From Blepharisma stoltei (taxonomy: Eukaryota > Ciliophora > Heterotrichea > Heterotrichida > Blepharismidae), in assembly GCA_914767885.1 (NCBI GenBank), contig CAJZBQ010000003.1:186001-250000 (forward strand): 64,000 nt of DNA. Direction: 5' to 3'. Under the pieces are notes generated by a model. It had not been told where the DNA came from. It made no database searches and saw nothing but the letters and a program-made list of their open reading frames with translations. Both the position numbers and the translations under genes were made by a program. This document shows, piece by piece, positions 30,504-42,200 of this stretch. The stretch's first letter is position 1. Each line of letters opens with the position of its first letter.

Positions 30504-31685
30504 ATGACTACAAAAGAAGAGCTTAAAAGATATATCCAAACTAAGCTTCACAGCCTTCTCGAAGATATGGTGACAAGTATTCTTTTAGAACAGCCAAAAA
30601 CACCTGAACAATTTATGCTTGATTGATTAATATCTCGATCAAATACCCAATTAACAGATAGCGAAAGAAATGAATTGGCTTCTTTAAGATCAGAATACAA
30701 GTCCTTGACTGAACAAAACAAAGATTCCTCAGCTTCTAACAGTGAAACTGATGAAAGTGACCAAGAATCTGAAGAAGAAGTACCTGTAGCTCCTCAGAAA
30801 AAAATGAAGGCAAGAGCATCTGTAAGCGCTGAAGCTTTTGGGCTTTGAAACAAAAAATCTGCTTTTAAGCCAAGATTTATACCTAAAAGTGATGAACAAA
30901 AGGCAAGAATTTCAGAAAGACTTAGTAAAGCGTTTATGTTCGCCGCACTAGATGATAATGAAAGAGAAATTGTAGTCAATTCTATGGAAGAAAGAAGGTT
31001 CCAAGGAGGCGATCAAGTAATTACACAAGGTGATGATGGAAACGAGCTATTTGTAGTCGATAGTGGAAAACTTGAGTGCAGCAAAGTTTTTGTTAAAGGA
31101 GAGCCATCTAAGTTTTTGAAGTTTTATGAGCCTGGAGACTCATTTGGAGAGCTTGCACTGCTATATAATGTTCCAAGAGCTGCATCAATAAAAACAGTCA
31201 CTGATTGCATATGTTTTGTTTTGGACAGAGATTGCTTTAATCATATCGTAAAAGATTCAGCTGCAAGAAAAAGAGAAAGATATGAAAACTTTTTGGCAAG
31301 CGTAGAACTATTAGAAAATATGGACCCATATGAGAGGTCACAGATTTCTGATGCCTTGAAGACTGCAGTTTTTAAAGAAGGCGATAAAGTAATTACTGAA
31401 GGAGAATGGGGTGATGAATTCTATATGATTGAAGAAGGAACTGCTATAGCAACAAAAACATTTAATCCTGGAGAGTCGCCAAAAGAAGTGAAAACTTATA
31501 AGCCTGGGGATTATTTTGGAGAGCTTTGCTTACTTAGAGGGCAGCCTCGTGCTGCTAATATTATTGCAACGAGTAAGCTGTCATGTGTGACTTTAGGTAG
31601 AAAAGCATTTAAGAGGATGCTAGGGCCTCTAGATGATATTTTAAGAAGAAATGCTAGAAAATATGAAGGAATATTAGGGATTTAA
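30504..31685 (+). CDS. PKAR: cAMP-dependent protein kinase regulatory subunit
   Basis: The N-terminal helices (MTTKEELKRYIQTKLHSLLEDMVTSILLEQPKTPEQFMLDWL) look like an RII-type dimerisation/docking domain. An acidic linker leads to a pseudosubstrate-like site KARASVSAEAFG. Two cyclic-nucleotide-binding domains follow, each with a phosphate-binding cassette: FGELALLYNVPRAASI and FGELCLLRGQPRAANI, both keeping the Glu and Arg that hold cAMP. It spans 393 residues, typical for PKA-R. Two TGA codons are Trp (MLDWLIS, FGLWNKK). In ciliates PKA is tied to ciliary beating, but that is family knowledge only. Confidence 0.95.
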
Positions 31686-31822
31686 TAATAATATCAAGTA
31701 TAAATTTAAATGTAAATCAAAATTAATCAATTGAATAAGTATTTTTTATTATCATGTGAGCTCCTATTTAATTTATAAATTAAGCATTCAATAATTATTA
31801 AAGAAGTAATTAATTCATTAAT

Positions 31823-34800
31823 ATGTCAACGCTTCAGCTGCTTAAACAGAAAAATAACTCAAAAACTTCAGCAGCAAAAGTATCTTCTAAATAGGATCAA
31901 TGAGGACCACCAAGATCAAGATCAAGCTCATCTCAAGCATTAAAAACAAATCGTATCAGATATGCTTTGCAAGATGAAACAAAATCCTCAATAGAAAGCC
32001 AAAATTCTTTAAAAGCTCTCAAACTTCCGCCACTACCAGTAGCTGAAATTTCGTCCAAACCTTCATTTATAAGTGAAGATGACCCTAGCAAGTTAGCTTC
32101 AACATCTGAATCCGATTTAGAAAATATAAAAAATAGCTTAGAGTCAGAATGATCAACAAGAAACATCCCTGAAGACCTGAGGATTCCTTATAGAGAGTCC
32201 ATTTTTCAATTGCCTCGCCATAAGGCGCATCTAATAATCTCAAAAGAAATTTATGATTTGTCTAAATCCAAAGCCTTAATTCAAATTGCAATTCGTGCAG
32301 TTATAGCAAGAGAAGAAAGTTTGAAAAACATTCACGAAATGGATGAGTTTTTGCAAAATTCAGGAAACTGGGAGAGTATAACTGATGTTCAGTTAGAGAC
32401 TGCAGAACTGCTGCATGGGCATAGAATGCTCACATTGAGTGCAGTTGAAAGTATTATAAGATGAAGAGAGTCTTTATATGCGGCATCTCTTATTAATCAA
32501 GTTGAAAAGCCAAAAAAAATCCCTTTCATATGGAATGGAGAAAACTATATTTATTATCATTAATTTTGAAGCTTTTATTTCCCAATATATAAGATTAATC
32601 ATAATTATAAAAATTGGAGATTATTCTCATATATATTATATTAAAAAAATGAAAGCAGATATGGACTTTTTAAAAAGCTCCTCCTATAGCAAAGTTTTTA
32701 ATTTTGAAGATGGTGCTGACCCTCTTCTTGTAAGGCCTTCAAAAATCGAAAAAAAAGAAAAAGTAAACAAAAGAAATACAAATTATTTTATAGACCAAGG
32801 ACAAGTTTTTGTACCACTACCATCATCGCTACAAAAACGAGTCCAAGCAGCAGAAGAAGCCATCTTTGGAGAAGATATTGAAAAAATCCCTGAAGAGTCC
32901 CCATCAATTTATATGAGCCGAACCAGCAGCTCTTCAGACTTAAGTGATAAATTATCAAATTCCCCTCAAATGACCCACAGCAAAGTGTTAAAAACAATTG
33001 TAGAAGAAATCATTGAAGAAGAGATTGATGAAAAATTAGAAGACACAGTCAGAGAAGCAAAGCAAGAAGAAGAAATAAAAAATCAAAAAATAAATTTGAC
33101 AAAAATGATTTTTGATGATATTTTAAATGAAGTTATAGAAAAAGAATGCCCAATAATAGCAGAAAACGAAATTAAAAATAAGAAAGATGTCAATGAGAAA
33201 CTGAAAGGGTATTATGTTAGCTCTTTTATTGAAGATGAAATAATTAAAAATTTAAGAGAAATTGCGAAAGCGGAAATAGAAGCTGCTAAAAAAAAGCAAA
33301 AAGAAAATAAATTGGTTTCTGAAGATGTTTTCGAAAAATTATTAATTATATTGATAAGAGAGGTGGTTGAGTTAGAAGTTGATAGAGAAAAGAAGATGGC
33401 TAATAATACAAAATTAGCAAAAAATATTGTAGGCTCTCTTGTAGATGAATGTGTTGAAAGGCTTTTAAAAGAATTCGCTGATACTGCAATAAATGATGCA
33501 AAAAAGGTGTTTGAGAAAGATTTAAACGATATGAACTCAAAAATTGCATTAATAATTGCAAATCAATTAATTGATGAAATTGTTCTAAATAATGAAGATT
33601 TTGGGATCAATAGCATTTCTGAGTCAGCATTGCAAGAAATGAAACAAAACCACAAAGAAAAAATTGAGCAGTTCAATTCAAATTTGGCACTTTTGATTTA
33701 TAATGAAATAGTAGACAGTCTTATTAATGGAAACTCAGATCTTAATATGCATAAAATAGCAGAAATAGCCTTGAAATCAACAGAAAAAGAGAGCGCAAAA
33801 ATGATTGAAGATATAAGCTTGATTATATATAACGAGCTCTTTGATTATCTTATATACCAATATTCAGAATTCAACCTATCTAATATTGCAGAAATGACAG
33901 TAGATGAAATTAAGAAAAAAATTAAAGAAACAAAAGATAAAGAGCTGCAGGGGTTAGCCAATGTAATTTATGGCTCATTATTAGATGAGCACATTGCTGA
34001 TACAAATTTAAATCGACTAAGCAATAAGGAAATAAGACTTGAAGAACAAAGAGCAAGAGACTTAAAAGCAAGAAGCGAAGTCATATATTTTTTACATAAA
34101 ATATTATTTTATTTTTATATTTATAAAAAAAATACAAAATTATTCAAAAATGTATAGAAGAGTTAGGGCTTGACTTTGCTTACCAAGAAGATTTCCAAGA
34201 CCTCTCAAACGTAGAATTTCGACCTATTGGTGTCCCTGAAATTATGATTATCAGTGTTCTTGATGAATATTACCGCTTTATTCCAGAAATCTGCAAACCT
34301 TCACTTCCCACCATAATGCAGCTTCTAAATGAAATCACCCGCGGTATCAATCCTTGCTGATACTGGGCTTTAAAAGAAAATCGCATTCTTGGGCTTATAG
34401 TCTACACTCAAGATTGTATAGGTCAATTAGAATCCAATTTAATTATCCATCACTTCTCATGCCTAAACTGAGAAGCATACCCCGGCTTATTAGAAGCCAC
34501 CAAAAAGTTTTTATTCAGCAACGATAAATTTGATGAAATTAGGGTCAATTTAATTGCAGGAGAAATCCAAGAAGTCCCACTTGATGTTAAAAGGATTTTT
34601 AGTAAGGGAAAATTCAAATGGAAAGCAAACTCTGAAACTGAGGATAAATATGATATATAGAACTTTCTCTTCAATAGCGCGATAATGCGCATTCCTAGGT
34701 TTTACCGGAGGGTCTTGGACATATGAAAACCTGCTATTCCTTATTCATGGGGAGACAAACAGCCTAAATAAAGAATTCTGCCTGATCAATCTCGAGAACT

Positions 34801-37800
34801 TGAAGAGAGGCTGTGTGGAAAAATTACATTTTGGTTCGTCAAGTGGATCTGACGAGCCAATTCTGGCCAGTACTTGAAAATAAAAAATGATAGTTGCCAG
34901 AATTTTATATATTTTCTGATGAAGAGTATGATCAGATAATAATTCCTTTTGACAATAAAATTCAAAATTAAAACTTTTAATAGAAGATTTAAAGAGATAA
35001 TTAAAGCATAAAGATAACGTTATGAGTACTCTTTACTGCCTAAGGGAGACAATGCCAGTTATGTTTTTTAAATTTGAATTTTTTCATAGTGACTTAACCA
35101 TCTTAATAATTTTTTAATTTTTAAAAATTTAAACTTTTAATAGAAGATTTAAAGAGATAATTAAAGCATAAAGATAACGACCTGAGTACTCTTTACTGCC
35201 TTAGGGAGACGATGCCAGTTATGATTTTTTAAATTTTGACTTTTGTCATAATGACTTAACCATCTTAATAATTTTTTTAATTTCAAAAATTCAAACTTTT
35301 AATAGAAGATTTAAAGAGATAATTAAAGCATAAAGATAACGATCTGAGTACTCTTTACTGCCTTTGGGAGACGATGCCAATAATGATTTTTAAATTTTGA
35401 CTTTTTTCATTGTGCTTAACCATCTTACTCCCCCCCCCCCCTCCGTGAGCGAACAAAAAAATTTTGTTCGCTCACGGAGGGGGGTTAATTTTTTTTTTTA
35501 AAAAAAATTTATATATAAATTTTATAAAAAATATTTTTTTCGAAATTTAAAAAAATCCTAATTTGCAAAAATTGGGAAGCAAATATTAATTTAATTTGCA
35601 AAATTTATGTTTTAAAACGCAATTTGTTTAAAATTAAACAGAATTAGCTCTAGATTTCATTATACTAATTATCACTTATATATCAAAATTTTTTTCCATT
35701 AAAATTTTTTCTATTAAAAAAATTTTTGTTCACTCACGGAGGGTGGGTTTTTGGTCAAAAAATGGCGATTTTTCTAATGGTTTTGTTCGCTCACGGAGGG
35801 GGGGGGGAGAGTTAATAAATTTTTATTTTTTAAAAATTTAAACTTTTAATAGAAGATTTACTCTTTACTGCCTTTGGGAGACGATGCCAGTAATGATTTT
35901 TAAATTTTGACTTTTTTCATAGTGACTTAACCATCTTAATAATGTTTTATTTTTTAAAAATTTCAAACTTTTAATAGAAGATTTAAAGAGATATAAATAA
36001 AGCATAAAGATAACGTTATGAATACTCTTTACTGCCTTAGGGAGACGATGCCAGTAATGATTTTTAAATTTTTACTTTTTTCATCGTACTTAACCATCTT
36101 AATAATTTTTATTTTTTAAAATTTCAAACTTTTAATAGAAGATTTAAAGAGATAATTAAAGCATAAAGATAACGATCTGAGTACTCTTTACTGCCTAAGG
36201 AAAACGATGCCAGTTTATGATTTTTAAATTTTGACTTTTTTCATAGTGACTTAACCATCTTAATAATTTTTATTTTTTAAAATTTCAAACTTTTAATAGA
36301 AGATTTAAAGAGATAATTAAAGCATAAAATAAACGTAATGAGTACTCTTTACTGCCTTTGGGAGACGATGCCAGTAATGATTTTTAAATTTTTACTTTTG
36401 CCATAGTACTTAGTGACTTAACCATCTTAATAATTTTTTAATTTTTTAAAAATTCAAACTTTCGTCATAGTGACTTAATTAATTACTAGATCCTGTGCCT
36501 TTTATTAAAATTCTGATCATACTCTTCATCAGAAAATTAATAAAATTCTGGCAACTATCATTTTTTATTTCAAGTACTGGCCAGAATTGGCTCGTCAGAT
36601 CCATTTGACGAACCAAAATGTAATTTTTCCACACACAGCCTCTCTTCAAGTTCTCGAGATTGATCAGGCAGAATTCTTTATTTAGGCTGTTTGTCTCTCC
36701 CCATGAATAAGGAATAGCAGGTTTTCATATGTCCAAGACCTTCCGGTAAAACCTAGGAATGCGCATTATCGCGCTATTGAAGAGAAAGTTCTATAGCAAT
36801 TATGGGCATAACTAGGGCTAATACTAATATTATTTTGACGCCTAGGAAAACACAAAACCAGACAATAAGAGTTGTCTCTGGATGCTGTATCGAAATTGAT
36901 AATGAGACAAATGGATTAAATCTAGAAATAGGGGAAGAGTCTATGCAGATAGGAAATAGACAATGCTTGATTAATTCTATACTAGGACTTATGGGACAAC
37001 TTGTGAAAAATCAAATTAAAGTGTCACAGCTTGGCCTGAGTAATCTGCATAACGATATTTCTAATATTTTAGAATACGCAAGCAGCTCTGAAAGCTTTAA
37101 TTTCCCATATATGAGCTCTATAATAGCTACAAATAAAATTGAGGCATCTGAATTTATTCAAAAAAATAAAATGATGCTTCCTACTCCAAGAGGCAAAAGT
37201 TCAATTTCTTGCCTTGATATTTCATTTCGATGGCCAAGCTGCACTTTTATTCACCAAAAAGTTTTTGAAAATGACTATCATTTTATGCGATTTAAATCAA
37301 ATAAACTTTCCTGTGCCAGAGTAAATGATTTTATGATATTTAAAGTCCCTACTGAATTTTCTAATTTATTTACATTTTTTATTACAACAAATGATGATTT
37401 AAAGCAGGATTTGGCTTCTGAAATATATAAAAGGAAAAATGATATGCTGAATAATATTGCTTTTATTATTGGAAATTATGGCAATTTATTTGCTTACTTG
37501 TAATGCGAATCAGCTAAATGAAGCATATTTTTTATAAAGCTAATAGTATATTGAAACAAGTAGTAAATTTTGAGCCTATTGAAGAGCTTAGGCTGCCATG
37601 CTTTAATAAAGATTTATATCATAAACTTAGCTGAGTAAAAGGATATGAAATTCTTCCTCAAAAAGATGAGACAGGAATTCAGAAAATTGCATCATGCAAT
37701 GAATGCGTAAAACTTGAAATGAGGAACTATTCTCAGTTTGAAGGGATTTTAAGGATAAATCCACACACAGGATATATAATAGACCAAGATTTTATTTTTG

Positions 37801-37886
37801 GGATTATGCACAAAAAGGTGGATATGGTATTGGATATACCTTTATTTGTATGTCTTATAGAAAAGTGTAATTGGATTGCTTGTTAA
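31823..37886 (+). CDS. Gene B: very large charged protein, paralog of gene A
   Basis: Starts MSTLQLLKQKNNSKTSAAK. A 15-nt intron (31880-31894) removes what would be an in-frame TAG. Same architecture as gene A: RAVIAREESLKNIHEMDEFL, NYIKKMKADMDFLKSSSYSKVF, a long Lys/Glu helical region with repeated LIYNE(L/I)xDxL units, then CWYWALKENRILGLIVY, IIHHFSCL, QIGNRQCLINSILGLMGQL and KGYEILP. Four insertions (91, 71, 2138 and 92 bp) are removed; with the intron this leaves exactly 3657 nt, 1218 residues. None of its insertion sites is shared with gene A. The C-terminal globular part might be GNAT-like. The region 34157-34650 reads through several TGA=Trp codons. Confidence 0.8.
31880..31894 (+). 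other. 15-nt intron in gene B
   Basis: GTATCTTCTAAATAG lies between GCAGCAAAA and GATCAATGA. Removal deletes an in-frame TAG. A is at position 10. Confidence 0.85.
32548..32638. mobile_element. 91-bp TA-bounded IES in gene B
   Basis: Direct repeat TATATT at 32546 and 32637. Removal gives GENYIKKMKADMDF, parallel to GINYIEKMRHDLDF of gene A. Confidence 0.9.
34086..34156. mobile_element. 71-bp TA-bounded IES in gene B
   Basis: The A/T-rich segment starts after GTCATA and ends ..ATGTA before GAAGAGTTAG. Removal gives RSEVIEELGLDFA, parallel to IFEDLGLDFA in gene A. Confidence 0.88.
34971..36470 (+). repeat. 160-bp satellite-like tandem repeat
   Basis: Units start with AAACTTTTAATAGAAGATTT at about 34971, 35131, 35293, 35840, 35965, 36126 and 36287, with a partial copy at 36456. 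Each contains GAGTACTCTTTACTGCC, GGGAGACGATGCCAGT and TTAACCATCTTAATAAT. Spacing is 160-162 bp, except a shortened unit (125 bp) and one interrupted by the nested MITE. Confidence 0.92.
35428..35814. mobile_element. MITE, CTCCGTGAGCG family, nested in the satellite array
   Basis: An inverted near-copy of the 21210 element, flanked by TTA (35425-35427, 35812-35814). Neighbouring satellite units show the empty site, CCATCTTAATAATTTTT. It entered after the array formed. Confidence 0.93.
37457..37548. mobile_element. 92-bp TA-bounded IES in gene B
   Basis: Flanked by TA at 37455 and 37547. Removal joins NDMLNNI to LKQVVNFEPIEELRLP, continuing homology to gene A; if retained the frame stops within 18 codons. 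Confidence 0.87.
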
Positions 37887-38050
37887 TATTAATATAAGTA
37901 TATTGCTATGTTTTTAGAAGATTTATCTTTGATTTTACATTGACTATTTGTAAAAATATAAATAATTAATTTTTAATCGTGAATTTTTACGAAATTTATG
38001 ATAGAACTATATATAATAAAAGTTCCCGCACTAATTTTATGCAATTTTAA

Positions 38051-38323
38051 ATGGAAGAGCGGAAAGAAGTTTGTGAGGCATGTGAAGCTAAGCTAGAGCA
38101 TATTCAAGCACTGCAAGAAGCTCTAGGAGAAATTGTTGATCAAAATGAAGCTTTTAGGCTTAGAGTGGTTGAATTAGAAGCATGGGTCAATAAGGCAAAT
38201 GATAAGCTGGATAGAAGAGAAAAAAGGATCAGTTCTTTAAATGAAGAAATTAAAGAAGCTGCAGAAAAAATAATTGGCACTAATAATCAAGATGCAAATC
38301 ACGATTCTAAACGATCAAATTAA
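38051..38323 (+). CDS. Small coiled-coil protein
   Basis: A 90-residue frame: MEERKEVCEACEAKLEHIQ, heptad-like helices through ELEAWVNKANDKLDRREKR and a polar tail. A CxxC pair near the N-terminus (VCEACE) is the only other feature. Family unknown. Codon choice resembles neighbours and the start has the A-rich leader usual here, so I consider it real. Confidence 0.6.
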   Translation: MEERKEVCEACEAKLEHIQALQEALGEIVDQNEAFRLRVVELEAWVNKANDKLDRREKRISSLNEEIKEAAEKIIGTNNQDANHDSKRSN

Positions 38324-38568
38324 TGTTTTTATGCAAAAATAATTCACGCAAAGACTAATATTTTATTCTAAAATTTTGATAAATTAATTTATTGATTTAA
38401 TTAATCAATTTTAATTGAGATGGCAGTTAAGGCTCCCGGTTTTACTATTTAGCATTAGCTAATAAAGAGCTGAAAGACCTGAACGTGATATGAAAATCTT
38501 AATTAAAATAAATTCAAATTTAATTCACAAATTTTTAAAAAACTTGATTAAATCCCCTTAAAATTATT

Positions 38569-39189
38569 ATGATTAATGATAGCTATGAGCCCCGCGATGT
38601 CATTGAATACTGTCTCCTCACAAACTGAACAAAAACAAAACCGGATCATCTTAATTTCGATTCCAAAAATCTTAAGGAATGCATGATATATCTCAAAACC
38701 TCAAAATTTCGTAAATCCATAGCTCTATCCCTTAATAAATGATACATAGATGACCCAAATTTATTATCCCAGCTCTCTATTTCCAAAACTTTATTTGACC
38801 TATTAACTGAAGAATCCAATGATACAAATGATGACAAAAAATACCTTTGCTTTATATGTGGGGATAAGACTTTTTTCAATATCCTCTCTCATTTAAAGCT
38901 CCAGCACAAAATGACAAAAGATCTAATAAAAGATTATTTTAAAATGTATAAAAATGACTATGAGGCTATAGGGTATAGTCTGGAGGCTTTTGATGATGCA
39001 ACCCATGCAAGATGTGATATATGCAAAAAAAAATTTTTGAAGATTTATTATAAAAAACATCTTTATGTGCATTTCGATTTAAGGTTTGTGATTTGTCCTA
39101 TTTGTGGGAAATCAAGGTCGAAGTTTAATTTGAAGGGGCATATACAGAGAGCACATGTAAGGCCTGGAGGACTGATTAGGGATAGATAA
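38569..39189 (+). CDS. C2H2-type zinc-finger protein
   Basis: 206 residues. The first two in-frame TGA codons read as Trp (LLTNWTKTK, SLNKWYIDD). Three zinc-finger-like units: YLCFICGDKTFFNILSHLKLQH, ARCDICKKKFLKIYYKKHLYVH and VICPICGKSRSKFNLKGHIQRAH, each with CxxC and HxxxH/HxxxxH spacing. Probably nucleic-acid binding; no other domain visible. The N-terminal 100 residues are not recognised. Confidence 0.8.
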
Positions 39190-39266
39190 GCAGGATAAAT
39201 TATTTATAGAGTTAGAATAATTTATTTAAGAGTAATAGCTAGAATTGTTAATAAAAAATCCAATAG

Positions 39267-42200
39267 TTAAGGGGGTCCTGTGACATCTAGTTTAATATTT
39301 CGTCCAATGCTATCTAGCATAAGACTATGTGTATCGATTTCTGTATTATGTCTTGCTTTAAGAGTTTGGCATTCTAATATATTAAAATTGCACTCCAATG
39401 TTTCTTTTGCATTTTCAATATTCAAAAAATTTTCCTTTGCCTTTATTTTATTAGAAATTTCATCTGCTTTTCCTTCGAAATGCCCCATTATAGCTCCAGC
39501 AAGACCAATAATTCCAGTTACTGATCCTAATAAAGCACTCACAAAAAGTAGAAATGTGCTTTTTAAAGATCTCACTGTCAAAAGTCCAGTATTTTCTAAT
39601 TTCAATAATATAAGAAGCCTTAATGTCCTTCAAACAGTCAGCTTATCAACTCCTACGCTAGATCCAGGACTTGCATTTTCTCTTTTAGAAATATAATACC
39701 CTGTTTGATTGTTTTTCCATCGGCTGGATTCAGAAATAAATAGCTACATAGCCATTACGCTTGAAGTCATTGAAAAATTGATAATTGTGGAGGTCAGACC
39801 AATAAAAACTTCTCCTGATACTGATGGAGATACATATATATCATTTTTCTTATATTTAAAAATTTTATTTTATTTTAGATAAATCTTTAATTGATATTTC
39901 ATATTATATTTTATAAGAACTGATTTCGTCTGGAATTGAAGAATTTGTAGTCACATTAGCTGATATAAAACTTGCAAAAGAATTTGCTTCCCCAAGGTTA
40001 TAATAAGCATAAGCACCTGATAATAGAGTGCATTGTGAACAAAATACAGAAATATGGCAATGGCTGCCGATTAGTTGGCATGCAATTGAAGAAAATGTTC
40101 CTTTAATATTTGCTGGAACAAATGTTATATATTCGGTACACGAGGCATTATAGCCACAATTCCCTCCATAATAATAAAATACTACTTCTATCCATAAATC
40201 ACTTTTAATATGCCCAGCTTGCTCTTGTAAATTATTATATGGTATTAAACTTTGTGATTCTGAAATATTATCAAAAATCTGCGTAAGAATTGATATAATA
40301 ATTAAAAATCCAGCTCCTAACACAGCAAATAACGAAAACAAGCCTCCAATTTTGGTCTTTTTCATCCACATGGGCTGGTTATTTTCATTATGATCAGCAC
40401 TATATAGATCAAATTTTTCAAGCATATTAAAGAATTGTCTTCATAGCGAAGCCAAAGCCAAAGTAATTATAACTGACACTGCAAACATAATTCCTAAAAT
40501 TATTGTTCACTCGTCAACTATAGATGCATCGCTTTCAAAGGTAGATGGCTGAACTCAAGAGTCATTTAATGCATAATCATTGCTATAAAGCGATTTACTG
40601 CCCACTGGACAACTTATTCCATTTTTACAAATTGCGCATACAGAAGCGCCTTCTATATTTGAAAAAGTTCCAAGACTGCAAGGAATGCAAGCAGTGCTGG
40701 CATAAGACCCAGAAAATTTTGAGTAGGTTCCTGCAGGGCAGTTTTCACATTTTTCGGAGTCAAACTCTGCAGAAAACGAGCCTGCAGGACAAAGGTTGCA
40801 TCCTGGTTTTGTAATAAATGTGCCTGGGCTACAATGATACTCAGAATCTTGCTTTTCAAAACTGATTTTATATAGAGCTGAAGACTTTCACTTGTCTGCT
40901 ATTAAAAAGTCTGAAGCAACCCCTCCTCCAAAAATATAAGCACTGTGCTTAAAATATCCTATACCACTTCCATAGAAAGAATGATTCAAAGATCCAATTG
41001 ATTTCAATTGAAGATTGGTTGTATTAACAAAGGTTATTGAACTAGGTGAATATATATTTTGATATTTGCCACCAATTATAATAAGTTCTTGAGGGATAGC
41101 GATAATTGAAGAAAAGCTAGCAGTGAGTGGCAGATAAGGAGAAAAATCATATACAATACTTCAAGAATTTGTAGAAAGAGAGTATCTAAATAAATATGGA
41201 TTTTGTGTATTTCCTTCGAATTCTCCCATTAGTACATATAAAACATAATCTCCATACTCTGTTGACATAAAGCAGCTATGCCAAGTAATTGGAGGAATGA
41301 TATAATTTGAAGAATCCATATGATATCATTTCAATCATATCAAATCGAAAATTCACAAATCGTTTGTCAAGCCAACTTTGTTGATTCCTCCAAAAAGCAT
41401 CATAACCGGATCTAATATATTTATACAAGCTCCTTTAGTAGGATCTGGTTGAGCTTCATCTTCAATATTAATTAAAACCCACGAATCTGAAACAAGGCTA
41501 AAAATATAAAAATCGCTTAGCAAGCCTGTGCTGTCTTCTCCTCCAAACATCATGAAGCCATGACCAATAGAAATGCTCGCAAAGCTAGATCTAGGGGTTG
41601 GGGTGTCATAGGTATTTTTCAAGGATCATTTTCCTTTTTCTATGTCAAATAATCATAAATCATTTAGCCTAATTTAAATTTACAATTCACCATTGTTTCC
41701 TTCTCCTCCAAATACAGCGAGATATGAATTAATGATGTGGACAGCTGATTTAGATCTGCAAGGAGGATAAATTCAGTGCTCTGTTTTTATCGTAAATGTG
41801 GGATTTTCTGCTGAAATATCGATTGATATGAGATCATTTGTGAAGGAAGAGCCACTAAATTGAAATAGTGATGAGTTTATAAAAATATTGGAAGACTGCG
41901 TTCTTAAGCTTATATTATAATCGACTGTAAAAGATACATTTTCTCATTTTTTAAGTTCGTTTAAATCAATCATTCATATATCGTCAGATTTTTGATGGAA
42001 AAAATTAGTCCCAGGAAAAGCATATAAATAATTTTTATAAATAGCTACATGATGTCATGATCTCCCATTAGGCATTTGATCGAATGCTAACTTGCTTCAT
42101 GTATAAGTAGTAAGATTATATACATATAAAGCTTGGTCATAATTTGAAAATCAGGAATATCCACCCCAGACATATAAAGCTCCATTATAAAAGTCCATTC

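Larger units (their letters stand above)
34658..36795. mobile_element. 2.1-kb TIR element in gene B carrying a satellite array
   Basis: Inverted terminal repeats of about 290 bp (34658-34950 and about 36510-36793), tips TAGAACTTTCTCTTCAATAG and CTATTGAAGAGAAAGTTCTA, flanked by TA. Between the arms lie about seven units of a 160-bp tandem repeat and a nested MITE. I find no transposase frame. Removal joins EDKYDI to AIMGITRAN in frame. The arms are more GC-rich and well conserved with each other, so the element is probably young. Confidence 0.93.

Noticed and set aside
34658-36795. CRISPR-like array, because of regular 160-bp repeats
   Set aside because: Repeats are long and contiguous without unique spacers, and the context is a eukaryotic exon inside inverted repeats.
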